From Paracoccaceae bacterium (GTDB lineage Bacteria > Pseudomonadota > Alphaproteobacteria > Rhodobacterales > Rhodobacteraceae), in the NCBI GenBank assembly GCA_902554705.1, contig CACDPP010000007.1:1-64000 (forward strand): a stretch of DNA of 64,000 nucleotides, given 5' to 3'. The notes under the pieces are model-generated. The model made no database searches. It was not told the DNA's origin and saw only the letters and a program-made list of their open reading frames with translations. This document shows, one piece after another, positions 18,412 through 29,590 of this stretch. The first letter of the stretch is position 1, and every line of letters starts with the position of its first letter. The translations under genes were made by a program, and so were the position numbers.

Positions 18412-19599
18412 ATGTCGGATAATTCTATCAGCATAAAAGTTGTAAACTCTATTTCCGAATTAAATCGGAAAGAATGGGATAGATGTGCTGCATCTCATTC
18501 AACTGACGGTTTTGTTAAAATTGAAGATCCATTCACAAGCTATGATTTTTTGAATGCACTAGAAAAAAGTAGATCCGTTGGAGAAAATACCGGCTGGTTG
18601 CCATATCATTTAGCGGCAATATCAGAAAATAAATTAGTTGGAGCCGTTCCTCTATATTTGAAATCTAATTCACAGGGCGAATATATTTTTGATCATAATT
18701 GGGCGCACGCTTTCGAACGTGCTGGCGGTCGCTACTATCCAAAGCTTCAAATTTCAATACCATTCACACCAGTCACAGGACGCAGGATCCTAGTATCAGA
18801 AAATGCTCCTAATCATACTGCTACTTTATTGCTTAAGAGTGCTATTGAACTGTGTAAGCAAAATAAATTATCCAGTCTTCATGCAACCTTTTGTAGTAAG
18901 CAAGAATTTGAACTGGGGCAGCAACTTGGAATGCTTGGTCGGGTTTCACAACAATTCCATTGGCTAAACGACGGATACAGTGATTTTAATGACTTTTTAA
19001 ATGCATTATCTTCCCGGAAAAGAAAAAATATCAATAAAGAACGAGCAAAAGCAAACGATTTTGGTGGTCAAATCGAAATCTTAACTGGAAAAGAAATCAA
19101 AAAAGATCATTGGAATTACTTTTGGGAGTTTTATCAAGACACAGGAAATAAAAAATGGGGAACACCATATTTAACGAGACAATTTTTTGATCAAATTCAT
19201 GAAACTATGCGTTCAAAAATACTTCTGATATTGGCAAGAAAAGAAGGTAAATATATCGCCGGTGCTTTAAATTTCATTGGTTCGGATACTCTTTTTGGGC
19301 GATACTGGGGTTGTATCGAAGATTATCCTTTTCTGCATTTCGAGATTTGTTATTACAGAGCCATTGAATTTGCCATAGCTAACGGTCTAAATAAAGTTGA
19401 GGCTGGTGCTCAAGGAGAGCATAAGATAGCCCGGGGTTATGTTCCAACAGAAACATTTTCTTTACACTGGATAGGTGAAGAAAGTTTTAGCAGAGCTGTT
19501 GAAGAGTACTTATTTTCAGAGAAAAACGCTGTGAAACAAGATATCAAAATATTATCTCAATTTACACCATTTAAAAAAGGAGAAAATAAAAATGATTGA
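18412..19599 (+). CDS. GNAT/FemAB-like protein (DUF482)
   Basis: 395 residues of the DUF482 family, which has a double GNAT-like fold related to FemAB peptidyl transferases. Visible marks are the YDFLNALE segment near 40, the FxHNWAHAFERAGGRYYPKLQISIPFTPVTG region near 95-125, LSSRKRKNINKERAKA near 200 and the C-terminal GAQGEHKIARGY motif near 340. No signal peptide or membrane helix is seen. The family has been suggested to act on peptidoglycan-like or amino-acyl substrates, but no function is firm. It overlaps the pterin dehydratase gene by 8 bp, so they are one transcript. Confidence 0.85.
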   Translation: MSDNSISIKVVNSISELNRKEWDRCAASHSTDGFVKIEDPFTSYDFLNALEKSRSVGENTGWLPYHLAAISENKLVGAVPLYLKSNSQGEYIFDHNWAHAFERAGGRYYPKLQISIPFTPVTGRRILVSENAPNHTATLLLKSAIELCKQNKLSSLHATFCSKQEFELGQQLGMLGRVSQQFHWLNDGYSDFNDFLNALSSRKRKNINKERAKANDFGGQIEILTGKEIKKDHWNYFWEFYQDTGNKKWGTPYLTRQFFDQIHETMRSKILLILARKEGKYIAGALNFIGSDTLFGRYWGCIEDYPFLHFEICYYRAIEFAIANGLNKVEAGAQGEHKIARGYVPTETFSLHWIGEESFSRAVEEYLFSEKNAVKQDIKILSQFTPFKKGENKND

Positions 19600-19864
19600 A
19601 GATTTAGAAAATCTCACGAAAAACGGATGGGAAAAAAGCGCTGATGGAGTTGCAATTAAAAAAACGTTTATTTTTTCCAACTTCATTGAGGCACTAGGTT
19701 GGATGGTGAAAACTGGGGTTTGGGCTGAAAAACTTAACCATCATCCTGAGTGGAGTAATGTTTACAAAACTGTAAATGTTTTATTAACCACCCACGACAA
19801 AGGATCCATAACGATTTTGGATGTTAAATTAGCTCAGGAAATGGATAAGCTCTACGAGTCTTGA
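19592..19864 (+). CDS. phhB: 4a-hydroxytetrahydrobiopterin dehydratase (PCD/DCoH)
   Basis: A 90-residue pterin carbinolamine dehydratase, which recycles the pterin cofactor of aromatic amino-acid hydroxylases. The family motif is clear: FSNFIEALGWMVKTGVWAEKLNHHPEWSNVYKTV with the His-His-Pro active-site group, and a TTHDKGSITxLD end. Length is normal. GGAG precedes the ATG. No phenylalanine hydroxylase gene is in the window, so its partner is unknown; many marine bacteria keep this gene without one. It converges on the peroxiredoxin gene with a 13-bp overlap. Confidence 0.93.
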   Translation: MIEDLENLTKNGWEKSADGVAIKKTFIFSNFIEALGWMVKTGVWAEKLNHHPEWSNVYKTVNVLLTTHDKGSITILDVKLAQEMDKLYES

Positions 19865-20349
19865 AGATTTAACAATACAGCTTCAGCGCTCGACCCAGTC
19901 ACAACACCAGAGGCGTCATCCAGATAAGCGTAAACAATTTTTTGATTTTCTACAATAAAAGCACAACGTTTTGACCTGTTGAAAAAACCAATTGGAGGAA
20001 CAGTAAATTCTGTCCCAATTGACTTGGTGAAAGCACTAGCAGGATCAGCTAACATTTTTATACCTGCATCATTGGCTCCAGTAGTCTCTCCCCATTTTGA
20101 CATTACGAAAGGATCATTTACCGAGATGCAAATTATCTCATCCACCCCTTCACTTTTGATAAGCGAGCTTTTTTCTATAAAACCGGGAAGGTGCTTGCTA
20201 CTACAGGTATTTGTAAAGGCTCCAGGTAGAGCAAAAATTACAACTTTTTTTTCTTTTAATAGGTCGATAAGTTCTATGTGTGAAACTCCGTCAGATCCAA
20301 AGAAGGAAAGAGTTGCATTAGGTATCTTTTGCCCAACTGAGATTTTCAT
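19852..20349 (-). CDS. Peroxiredoxin (Prx5 type)
   Basis: A 165-residue thiol peroxidase of the Prx5 group that reduces hydrogen peroxide and organic peroxides, usually with glutathione/glutaredoxin or thioredoxin. The active-site motif PGAFTNTCSSKHLPGF near residue 40 holds the peroxidatic Cys. The later segments FVMSKWGE and GxxMLADPASAFTKSIG match the family. A Cys in the SKRCAFIVEN segment could be a resolving residue but this is not certain. Cytoplasmic; transcribed alone. Confidence 0.95.
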   Translation of the reverse strand: MKISVGQKIPNATLSFFGSDGVSHIELIDLLKEKKVVIFALPGAFTNTCSSKHLPGFIEKSSLIKSEGVDEIICISVNDPFVMSKWGETTGANDAGIKMLADPASAFTKSIGTEFTVPPIGFFNRSKRCAFIVENQKIVYAYLDDASGVVTGSSAEAVLLNLQDS

Positions 20350-20435
20350 GTAAAGCCTTTAAGAAGTTGTTATTTTTATCAAAACTACATATAGAATAAA
20401 ATATAAAATTGGCTACTGAAAAATATGAGAGCTAC

Positions 20436-21644
20436 ATGGCAACTACCATTGTTATAGGTGCTGGTCAGGCCGGTGCAGAAGTAGTCTCTAAGTTGAGAGA
20501 CGAAGGTCATGAAGATCGCGTTGTATTGATCGGACAGGAAGATTATCTACCTTATCAGAGGCCACCTCTTTCAAAAAAATATATGGCAGGAGAAATGACT
20601 TTAGAGAGGTTATTTCTTCGGCCTAAAGAGTTTTATCAAGACAAAAGTATTGAACTTCACATTGGAAAATCGGCCCTTAAAATAGATCCAAACCAACAAA
20701 GAGTAGAATTTAGCGATGGTAGTCTAAAATATGATCACTTGGTACTTGCTACTGGCTCTAAGCCTCGCGAGTTACCCCCTTATATTGGTCGCAAAATTAA
20801 AAATCTATTTACTATGCGAGATTTAAATGACGCGAATTCAATCGAAGCATTTATGAAAAGTGGAATGCGCTTATTGATTGTAGGAGGTGGTTATATTGGG
20901 TTGGAGGCGGCAGCAACTGCACGAAAATTTGGAGTTGATGTTACATTAGTTGAAATTGAAGAACGTATTTTAAAACGTGTTGCGGCCAAAGAAACGTCAG
21001 ATTACATACGCTCACTACATATTTCAAATGGAGTTAAGATAAAAGAAGCTATTGGTTTAGATAAATTAGAAATAGTTGGTGAAAAAGTTCTGAGCGCCTC
21101 ATTAACAGATGGTTCAGATGTAAATGTTGATTTTGTGATTGTTGGAATAGGTATTACTCCAAACACCGAGTTGGCCAAAGGTGCAAATTTAAAAATCAAT
21201 AACGGCATACTTATTAATGATAAGTGTCAAACTTCAGTTTCGAATATATACGCTGCCGGCGATTGTACTTCTTTTGAGTACAAAAATATTTTGGTAAGGC
21301 TGGAAAGCGTTGGAAATGCTATAGATCAGGCAACAGTGGTAGCGCAAAACATTATGAAAAAAAATATAAATTATATTCCCAAACCTTGGTTTTGGTCTGA
21401 CCAATACGATTTAAAATTGCAAATCGCAGGCTTAAACACTGGGTACGACGATGTTATTGTTAGAAAAGGCGAAAGCAAACAAGTATCTCATTGGTATTAT
21501 TCGGGCCAGAGTTTGCTGGCCGTAGATGCGCTTAATGATCCGCGTTGCTATATGATTGGCAAACGTTTAATCGAAGCCAATAAATCACCGTCAAAAAGTC
21601 AATTAAAAGATGCAGATTTCAATTTAAAAGTTTTATTAAAATAG
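20436..21644 (+). CDS. FAD-dependent ferredoxin-reductase-like protein
   Basis: 402 residues of the pyridine-nucleotide-disulfide oxidoreductase superfamily, closest to rubredoxin/rhodocoxin-type ferredoxin reductases that feed electrons from NADH to ferredoxins of monooxygenases. The FAD motif VIGAGQAGAEV is at the N-terminus, YQRPPLSKKYMAGE near 40, the NAD motif IVGGGYIGLEAA near 150, the second FAD motif AAGDC near 275, and a C-terminal reductase domain with a WxWSDQYDLKLQ segment. The ATG at 20436 is preferred to a TTG 27 bp earlier. Its stop overlaps the rsmD GTG start. No ferredoxin or P450 gene is near, so the partner is unknown. Confidence 0.9.
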   Translation: MATTIVIGAGQAGAEVVSKLRDEGHEDRVVLIGQEDYLPYQRPPLSKKYMAGEMTLERLFLRPKEFYQDKSIELHIGKSALKIDPNQQRVEFSDGSLKYDHLVLATGSKPRELPPYIGRKIKNLFTMRDLNDANSIEAFMKSGMRLLIVGGGYIGLEAAATARKFGVDVTLVEIEERILKRVAAKETSDYIRSLHISNGVKIKEAIGLDKLEIVGEKVLSASLTDGSDVNVDFVIVGIGITPNTELAKGANLKINNGILINDKCQTSVSNIYAAGDCTSFEYKNILVRLESVGNAIDQATVVAQNIMKKNINYIPKPWFWSDQYDLKLQIAGLNTGYDDVIVRKGESKQVSHWYYSGQSLLAVDALNDPRCYMIGKRLIEANKSPSKSQLKDADFNLKVLLK

Positions 21645-22213
21645 TGCGTATTATCGGCGGTATTAATAAAGGAAGGAATTTAGTTGGTCTTGGGAAAGGG
21701 GACCTCTCAGCACACTTGAGACCAACAAGTGACCGTGTCAGAGAGTCCATCTTTAATCTCATAATTGGTGGAAGATTTGGTAATAAATTAGAAAATTGCT
21801 ACACACTAGATCTTTTTGCTGGGACAGGAGCTTTGGGTCTAGAAGCTCTATCGCGTGGCGCAAAATCAGTTGTATTTATTGATAACGGACAGCATGCCAT
21901 ACAACTTTTAAGAAAAAATATCTCTATTTGTGAAGTGGAAAATAAAGCTAAGGTGATTAGAGCAGACGCTACAAAAAAGCTCCCAGCATTATGTAAAGAT
22001 ATTTTTGATTTAGTCTTTATTGATCCTCCTTATGGAAAGGGCTTAGGACAGCAAGCTCTAAAAATCCTTGAAAAATGCGAGCTTCTAAATAAGGAAACTT
22101 TAATTATTTTGGAAGAGGGCCAGCAAATAAACGCTATCAAAAGTTTTTCGATCCATGATTGTCGTAGATATGGGGGTAGCTATGCCCATTTTTTAACTCC
22201 AAACATGTTATAA
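21644..22213 (+). CDS. rsmD: 16S rRNA (guanine(966)-N2)-methyltransferase
   Basis: It methylates G966 of 16S rRNA using S-adenosylmethionine. 189 residues: N-terminal MRIIGG and LRPTSDRVRESIFN, SAM motif DLFAGTGALGLEALSRGA near 53-70, and catalytic DPPY (FIDPPYGKGL) near 126. The start is GTG, overlapping the TAG of the preceding gene (TAGTG), so it is translationally coupled. It converges on map with an 8-bp gap. Confidence 0.96.
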   Translation: MRIIGGINKGRNLVGLGKGDLSAHLRPTSDRVRESIFNLIIGGRFGNKLENCYTLDLFAGTGALGLEALSRGAKSVVFIDNGQHAIQLLRKNISICEVENKAKVIRADATKKLPALCKDIFDLVFIDPPYGKGLGQQALKILEKCELLNKETLIILEEGQQINAIKSFSIHDCRRYGGSYAHFLTPNML

Positions 22214-22221
22214 ACATTTAA

Positions 22222-23031
22222 TTAATAGGTTGGGTGAAACGTATTTTGAGGTGAAAGAGTAAAAATTTCGCACCCTCCACTAGTCACCCCGACAGAATGT
22301 TCGAATTGAGCTGACCATTCTTTATCTTTAGTAACAGCGGTCCAACCATCATCGAGAGTTTTTGTTCCAGGTTTTCCTAAATTGACCATTGGCTCAATTG
22401 TAAAAAACATACCCTCTTCCAATCGAGTTCCTATGCCTGGCCTACCATAGTGTAATACATTTGGTGGAGCGTGAAAAACTCGACCTAAGCCATGTCCACA
22501 AAAATCTCTCACAACAGACATCTGGTTTTTTTCTACAAATTTCTGAATTGCATGACCTATGTCTCCAAAAGTAGAACCTGGCTTAACAGCTTCTATACCC
22601 TTGAATAACGCATCATGTGTAACTTGTATTAAACGCTCGGCTTTTCGACTTAATTTACCAGCCACAAACATTCGAGAAGTGTCCCCATACCAGCCTTCGT
22701 AAATAACAGTGACGTCTATGTTTAGAATATCGCCATCTTTCAATTTTTTATCAGAAGGAATCCCATGGCAAACTACATGATTAATGCTGATGCAACTCGC
22801 ATGTTCATAGCCCTTATATCCTATGGTTGCAGACTTAGCACCAAGCTGATTGACTTTATCCTCAATAATTTTATCAATTTCAGCGGTGGATTGGCCGGGA
22901 TAAACAAATTCACCAATTTCATCTAAAATTTGTGCTGCAAGCCTTCCAGCCTTATGCATTCCTAAAAAATCATTTTTTGAATACAGGTCAATCCCGTCCT
23001 TTGTAAGACCTACACCATTAATTTTTTTCAC
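22222..23031 (-). CDS. map: Methionine aminopeptidase, type I
   Basis: It removes the N-terminal methionine from new proteins. 269 residues; metal ligands appear in the expected segments: INHVVCHGIP, DILNIDVTVIYEGWYGDTSRMF, FCGHGLGRVFHAPP, FTIEPMVN and QFEHSVGV. Start is GTG at 23031 with AAAGGAAA upstream. It is followed upstream by sfsA on the same strand with a 41-bp gap, so the two are probably one transcript. Type I because no insertion is seen. Confidence 0.97.
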   Translation of the reverse strand: MKKINGVGLTKDGIDLYSKNDFLGMHKAGRLAAQILDEIGEFVYPGQSTAEIDKIIEDKVNQLGAKSATIGYKGYEHASCISINHVVCHGIPSDKKLKDGDILNIDVTVIYEGWYGDTSRMFVAGKLSRKAERLIQVTHDALFKGIEAVKPGSTFGDIGHAIQKFVEKNQMSVVRDFCGHGLGRVFHAPPNVLHYGRPGIGTRLEEGMFFTIEPMVNLGKPGTKTLDDGWTAVTKDKEWSAQFEHSVGVTSGGCEIFTLSPQNTFHPTY

Positions 23032-23072
23032 TTTGAGTTTCCTTTAAAAGATACTTAAGAACTAGGTTAAAA

Positions 23073-23768
23073 TCAAATTTCGACCACAATAGGTTTTCCT
23101 AATCTCACTCCAAATCTTGTTACCTGCGTATCGTAGCAAATCAACTGAACGCCAGATTTCAAGGCCACCTTAATATTTTCATTATATATACTATCTAAAT
23201 CAGCAGCAATACGTACACAATTAACATCGTTTCGCATACATAAAAATAAAAGAACCGCTTTATATCCAGATGTCACCATTTTTGAGAGATCCTCTAAATG
23301 TTTACTCCCTCTTTTTGTTATTGAGTCCGGAAATTCAGCTAAGCCTTTTTCTCTCATCAAAGTTACACTTTTTATCTCCAAATAAGTCTGTTGGCTTGGT
23401 GACGTTAATAGAAAGTCTATTCTGCTATTATCACTATATTTTACTTCTGGTTTAAAGCACTGATAGCTTAGCTCAGGAATTTCTTTTTTTTCTAATGCTT
23501 CTTTGATCACGATATTGGCAATGCTAGTATCGATGCAGATCATTTGATTTTTATATTCAACCAAACGCCAACCATATTTTAATTTTTTTTTTGGATCGTT
23601 ATTTGGCTCCAGCCAAACTGTAGTGCCTACTGTTGCTAAACCCATCATCGAACCAGGATTGGGACAGTGAGCAATTACCTCTGTTCCATCCTCCAAAATA
23701 ATATCAGCCAAAAACCTTTTGTAGCGTTTGAGTAATTTACCTTTGATGAGATTAGTTTTAAATTGCAT
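23073..23768 (-). CDS. sfsA: DNA/RNA nuclease SfsA (sugar fermentation stimulation protein)
   Basis: 231 residues of the SfsA family, named for a maltose-metabolism effect in E. coli and carrying a PD-(D/E)xK-like nuclease core. The N-terminal LLKRYKRFLADIIL motif, AHCPNPGSMMGL near 40, RIDFLLTSP near 110, YLEIKSVTL near 125 and FPDSITKRGSKHL near 145 are present; the last three give the nuclease-like Asp/Glu/Lys. The ATG at 23768 matches the family start; the longer frame to 23789 is unlikely. It is divergent from the cinA-like gene by 44 bp. The cell role is not settled in the family. Confidence 0.95.
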   Translation of the reverse strand: MQFKTNLIKGKLLKRYKRFLADIILEDGTEVIAHCPNPGSMMGLATVGTTVWLEPNNDPKKKLKYGWRLVEYKNQMICIDTSIANIVIKEALEKKEIPELSYQCFKPEVKYSDNSRIDFLLTSPSQQTYLEIKSVTLMREKGLAEFPDSITKRGSKHLEDLSKMVTSGYKAVLLFLCMRNDVNCVRIAADLDSIYNENIKVALKSGVQLICYDTQVTRFGVRLGKPIVVEI

Positions 23769-23812
23769 ACCGAAGATATATGTTTCCAAGGATGGAATGT
23801 TAAGGATAAATC

Positions 23813-24529
23813 ATGGAACAACCAACAGCCTCTATGCTCGCAATTGGCGATGAGCTTCTTTCTGGAAGAACTCAGGACGCAAACATGCATCATTTAGCAA
23901 ATAAATTGACTGAAATAGGAATAAACTTATCCGAGGCACGATTTATAAGGGATGATGCTGCGGTCATTGTGTCCAATGTCGTCGAATTGAGCACAAAATT
24001 TGATTATTTATTTACGTCTGGTGGAATAGGACCAACTCATGATGACATTACAACAGATTGTGTTGCAGAAGCTTTTGGAAGACAAGTCTCCGTTCGATCT
24101 GACGCTTTCAAAATCTTAAAAAAATATTATGATGGAAAAGGAATAGAATTAAATGAAGCAAGACTTCGAATGGCTAGAATTCCAGAAAAAGCAGACTTGA
24201 TTGAAAATCTAATTTCTGGAGCTCCTGGTTACATAGTCGAAAACGTATATGTAATGGCAGGTGTCCCAAAAATTTTTCAATCCATGCTACAAAAAGTTTT
24301 ACCAAGTCTAAAAAAAGGAACCCCTACATTATCACTCTCAATTAAACTATATAAAGGTGAAGGCGATATAGCTTTGGAACTGGAACAAATAGTAAAAGCA
24401 TTCAGTAAGTTAGATTTTGGATCATACCCTTTTGATGAAAACGGGATCCATGGCACAAATATAGTTATCAGAGGAAAAGATAAAAAACTGATGATAAAGG
24501 CAGAAGAAAAAGTCCGCACTATCGCATGA
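23813..24529 (+). CDS. CinA-like molybdopterin-binding domain protein
   Basis: 238 residues of the MoaB/Mog-like domain found at the N-terminus of CinA. The start SMLAIGDELLSGRTQDAN and the FTSGGIGPTHDDITTD signature near 75 are clear, and NEARLRMARIPE follows. The C-terminal nicotinamide-nucleotide amidohydrolase domain of full CinA is absent, which is usual for the short form in this lineage. Some relatives act as ADP-ribose or FAD pyrophosphatases; the role here is unproven. AAGGAT lies before the ATG. The following GNAT gene overlaps it by 4 bp (ATGA), so the two are coupled. Confidence 0.9.
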   Translation: MEQPTASMLAIGDELLSGRTQDANMHHLANKLTEIGINLSEARFIRDDAAVIVSNVVELSTKFDYLFTSGGIGPTHDDITTDCVAEAFGRQVSVRSDAFKILKKYYDGKGIELNEARLRMARIPEKADLIENLISGAPGYIVENVYVMAGVPKIFQSMLQKVLPSLKKGTPTLSLSIKLYKGEGDIALELEQIVKAFSKLDFGSYPFDENGIHGTNIVIRGKDKKLMIKAEEKVRTIA

Positions 24530-25254
24530 AATTTAAAACTAACCAAAGCGAATTTTTGAAATTTCTTGAGGATACTTGGCCACCTGAACAGGTTATTCAC
24601 TTTGACGATTGGACAATACGTATCAGTAATGGAGCCGGAAAGCGTGCATCAGCAATTAGTTTAGAGGGAACTTGGGAAGAAACTTCTTTCAGAAAATTAA
24701 AAGACCTTTTAAGAAAATTAGGTAAATCTGAAATCTTTATGATTTACCAGTCAGATAGTTTATTTGAAAAAGAGTTGAATAAGCTGAATTATCAAGTTTT
24801 TGATAAAAGTTATATTTTTGAAATTCCTGTAACTGAGCTAATAAAAAGTAAGCCACCGCCAATCAGTATGTTTTCGATTTGGCCCCCGCTACATATCCAA
24901 AAAGAGCTCTGGAACTCTAACGGTATTGGCTTGCAAAGACAGTCTGTAATGAATAGAGCAAGTCAAATTAAAACAAGTATCCTAGGACGTTGGAGTGACA
25001 ATCCAGTCGCATCAGCATTTATAGCAAAGAGTGGAAATGTGGCATTTCTCCACGCACTTGTCGTTGATCAAAACTTTAGACGCCAGGGCGTGGCTCGGGC
25101 ATTAATGCAGTACGCTGGACAGTGGGCAGAAAAACATAATTGTGCAAAATTAATGGTAGTCACAACAGAAGCAAATGCTGCTGCTACTAGTCTTTACACT
25201 TCACTTGAGTTCCAACTTGTGAATAAATATCACTATCGTATTCCAGAGGCCTAA
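24526..25254 (+). CDS. GNAT-family N-acetyltransferase
   Basis: 242 residues. The C-terminal half carries the acetyl-CoA-binding GNAT motif (LHALVVDQNFRRQGVARALM, near 177-196) and the closing ANAAATSLYTSLEF. The first 130 residues are a less conserved N-terminal half with a partial second GNAT-like fold. It shares an ATGA overlap with the cinA-like gene and is 2 bp from the next gene, so it sits in a short operon. Substrate is unknown. Confidence 0.86.
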   Translation: MKFKTNQSEFLKFLEDTWPPEQVIHFDDWTIRISNGAGKRASAISLEGTWEETSFRKLKDLLRKLGKSEIFMIYQSDSLFEKELNKLNYQVFDKSYIFEIPVTELIKSKPPPISMFSIWPPLHIQKELWNSNGIGLQRQSVMNRASQIKTSILGRWSDNPVASAFIAKSGNVAFLHALVVDQNFRRQGVARALMQYAGQWAEKHNCAKLMVVTTEANAAATSLYTSLEFQLVNKYHYRIPEA

Positions 25255-25256
25255 AT

Positions 25257-25829
25257 ATGAAAGCAAAAGATCTTACAACATCGTTAAATTTGCCACCGGT
25301 CGATCCTCTTCCAGAAGGGATTCAAAAATATTTTAGTGCATGCCAAGATAAGCTTGGTCTTGTTCCAAACGTTTTGAAAGCTCATTCGTTTAATATCGAT
25401 AAATTAAATGCCTTCACTGGCTTATATAATGAATTAATGTTGGCAAACAGTAATTTATCAAAATTAGAAAGAGAAATGATAGCCGTCGTTGTCTCCTCAA
25501 TCAACCGATGTTTTTATTGTCTAACAGCTCATGGCGCCGCCGTAAGAGAGTTGTCTGGTGATCCAATACTTGGTGAAAAGCTAGTAATGAATTTTAGAAC
25601 TGCACATTTAGATTCTCGTTGCAGAGCCATGCTAGAGTTTGCTGAAAAAGTCACAATTGAAAGCCATAAGATTGATGAAACTGACCGCCAAGATTTACGA
25701 GATGTAGGTTTTAACGATGCTGATATTTGGGACATAACCAATATTATTGCTTTCTTTAATATGAGCAACCGCGTAGCAAGCGCCCTGAATATGAAACCAA
25801 ACGATGATTACCACTCAAAAGATCGTTAA
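25257..25829 (+). CDS. Peroxidase-related AhpD-like protein (carboxymuconolactone decarboxylase family)
   Basis: 190 residues of the alkylhydroperoxidase-like fold. The redox Cys pair C-x2-C is in NRCFYCLTAHGAAVREL near residue 85, in the form typical of the uncharacterised peroxidase-related enzymes. LGLVPNVLKAHSFN near 35 matches the same group. It likely reduces peroxides with a thiol partner, which is not in the window. It overlaps the start of the OmpA-family gene by 26 bp and follows the GNAT gene by 2 bp. Confidence 0.9.
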   Translation: MKAKDLTTSLNLPPVDPLPEGIQKYFSACQDKLGLVPNVLKAHSFNIDKLNAFTGLYNELMLANSNLSKLEREMIAVVVSSINRCFYCLTAHGAAVRELSGDPILGEKLVMNFRTAHLDSRCRAMLEFAEKVTIESHKIDETDRQDLRDVGFNDADIWDITNIIAFFNMSNRVASALNMKPNDDYHSKDR

Positions 25830-26721
25830 ATTATTCTTTAATACATTGGCTAGTTTAGTGTGTTTGATGAGCACTTATGTCTTCGCCCTTGAATTGCCTT
25901 CTTCGGCTAGATTAGTTCTATCTGATACAACTGGCGTTAAAAATATTTCTGTAGAAATTTCTGCTTGGGATAGAGAGAAAGGCATTTCTAGGCTCGATGT
26001 TAGGGGTAGAACCACAACCAAAGTTTTTCAAATCGATGGAACGTCATTAACATTAGATCAAATGTTACAACCGATAATTACACACTTAAATGATAAGCAA
26101 TTTAGCATTGAACTTTATTGTAAAACTAACGTGTGTGGTGGATTCAATTTTCGTAAAAAACTTACTATTTCCAACCCACCCTATATGCTTGTTAACGTTG
26201 CAAATTATTCAGTAGTCACAGCTGTAAAAAATCGCTCTGCTATTTCTTTAGTTGCAAGTAAACTTGGAAACACAATTTATTTACAAATTCTATCGATTGG
26301 AACGACGATTAATGATTTTATTTTGCAAGACCAAGAACCCTTGAAAGATAACTATAGCTCTAAATTAAAGGAAGACGGCGCCATTGTGCTGGATGATTTA
26401 ATTTATCGAAGTGGATCTTCTGATTTGGGCCCAGGCCCTTTTGAGAGCTTATCAGCTTTGGCAAATTTCTTAAAAGTGACGCCTGGTTCTTCAATTATAT
26501 TAGTTGGGCACAGCGACGCTATTGGAGAATTAAGAAAAAATATAGAACTATCTAGAAACCGTGCACAAGCAGTAGTAGATAGATTAATCAAAGACTATGG
26601 TATTGGCCAAAGTAGAATATCAGCTCAGGGAATTGGCTTTCTTTCGCCGAAAACTAACAACTCAACAGAAAAATCTAGGAAGAAAAACAGGCGTGTCGAA
26701 GCAATTTTAATAATGCCGTAA
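25804..26721 (+). CDS. OmpA-family envelope protein
   Basis: 305 residues with an N-terminal signal peptide ending near SxVFA (about residue 25) and a C-terminal OmpA-like peptidoglycan-binding domain (about 200-305). The domain shows LVGHSDAIGELRKNIELSRNRAQAVVDRL and the end RISAQGIGFLSPKTNN...KNRRVEAIL. The middle 170 residues are not recognised and show no beta-barrel repeat I can support. It likely anchors to the cell wall from the periplasm or outer membrane. The start overlaps the AhpD-like gene by 26 bp. Confidence 0.88.
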   Translation: MITTQKIVKLFFNTLASLVCLMSTYVFALELPSSARLVLSDTTGVKNISVEISAWDREKGISRLDVRGRTTTKVFQIDGTSLTLDQMLQPIITHLNDKQFSIELYCKTNVCGGFNFRKKLTISNPPYMLVNVANYSVVTAVKNRSAISLVASKLGNTIYLQILSIGTTINDFILQDQEPLKDNYSSKLKEDGAIVLDDLIYRSGSSDLGPGPFESLSALANFLKVTPGSSIILVGHSDAIGELRKNIELSRNRAQAVVDRLIKDYGIGQSRISAQGIGFLSPKTNNSTEKSRKKNRRVEAILIMP

Positions 26722-26748
26722 GCAACTTATGATTTTTTAAAAATTTGA

Positions 26749-28806
<2,058 letters not shown>

Positions 28807-28894
28807 TTAACGTCTGCCTACTTCAGACTCTAAAAAAGTTTCAAATAGAACGCAGCGTAATAGGAGCTATAAATTATAAACAAAAAAAAGAATA

Positions 28895-29560
28895 TTAAAA
28901 TATCAAAGGCCGTTTTTTCGGTCTTGGAATAGGATCTACGCGATCGGAAAAGTTTGCCTTGTCCAAGGGCAGATTTTCAGGAACTGTGAAAGAAGGTCGT
29001 TTTTTCGGTCTCAAAACAGGATCTACGCTTTCGTAAATGTTCACCTTTACCGAAGACGAACTTTTCGGAACTTTAACAGATAGCAAAATAGAGTTTAGGT
29101 AAGCTTTTGCTCTAAAACTAGGGAAATTTCTGCCTTTTGGAATATAATAATTTGCCATAAAAATATAGTTTTCTTTAACTTTTAGAATACGCAGAGACTT
29201 TTCATCAACCATTGGATTTAAGTCACCATATTTTTGAAAACTAGCGAATGAATTATTAAATTCGTCTTCTGAAAATAAACCTGCATTCTGAGTTTGGCCC
29301 AAATTCAAATAAGTTAATGTTACTAGTGATTTATTATTGGTATGGGGATTACAATTCGAAAAGAATACAGTACCGTATCCCTCCCTTTCTGACTTTAATT
29401 GTTTTATTTGGCAAAGACCCGGGGGAACATTTCCAGATATTCCAGACTTAAACTTAAATTCCGAAATTGAAACAATATTCTGAGATCGACCTTGAAAGCC
29501 AAAATCACTAGCACAACCAGATATAAAAATTAAAAGTGTGATAAGTAAAAATCGGTTCAT
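28895..29560 (-). CDS. Putative lipoprotein with a duplicated RPKKRP tail
   Basis: 221 residues with a lipoprotein signal and lipobox ISGC (Cys16). The body is not recognised. The C-terminus carries two near-copies of a basic Pro-rich motif, VDPVLRPKKRPSF and VDPIPRPKKRPLIF, about 35 residues apart. Such tails might bind peptidoglycan, lipid or another envelope protein, but this is a guess. It follows the CPBP-protease gene on the same strand by 30 bp, so the two may be co-transcribed. The reading frame is clean and long, so the gene is likely real. Confidence 0.75.
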   Translation of the reverse strand: MNRFLLITLLIFISGCASDFGFQGRSQNIVSISEFKFKSGISGNVPPGLCQIKQLKSEREGYGTVFFSNCNPHTNNKSLVTLTYLNLGQTQNAGLFSEDEFNNSFASFQKYGDLNPMVDEKSLRILKVKENYIFMANYYIPKGRNFPSFRAKAYLNSILLSVKVPKSSSSVKVNIYESVDPVLRPKKRPSFTVPENLPLDKANFSDRVDPIPRPKKRPLIF

Positions 29561-29590
29561 TAAAATTAAGTCACAACCTTTTTGAATTCA

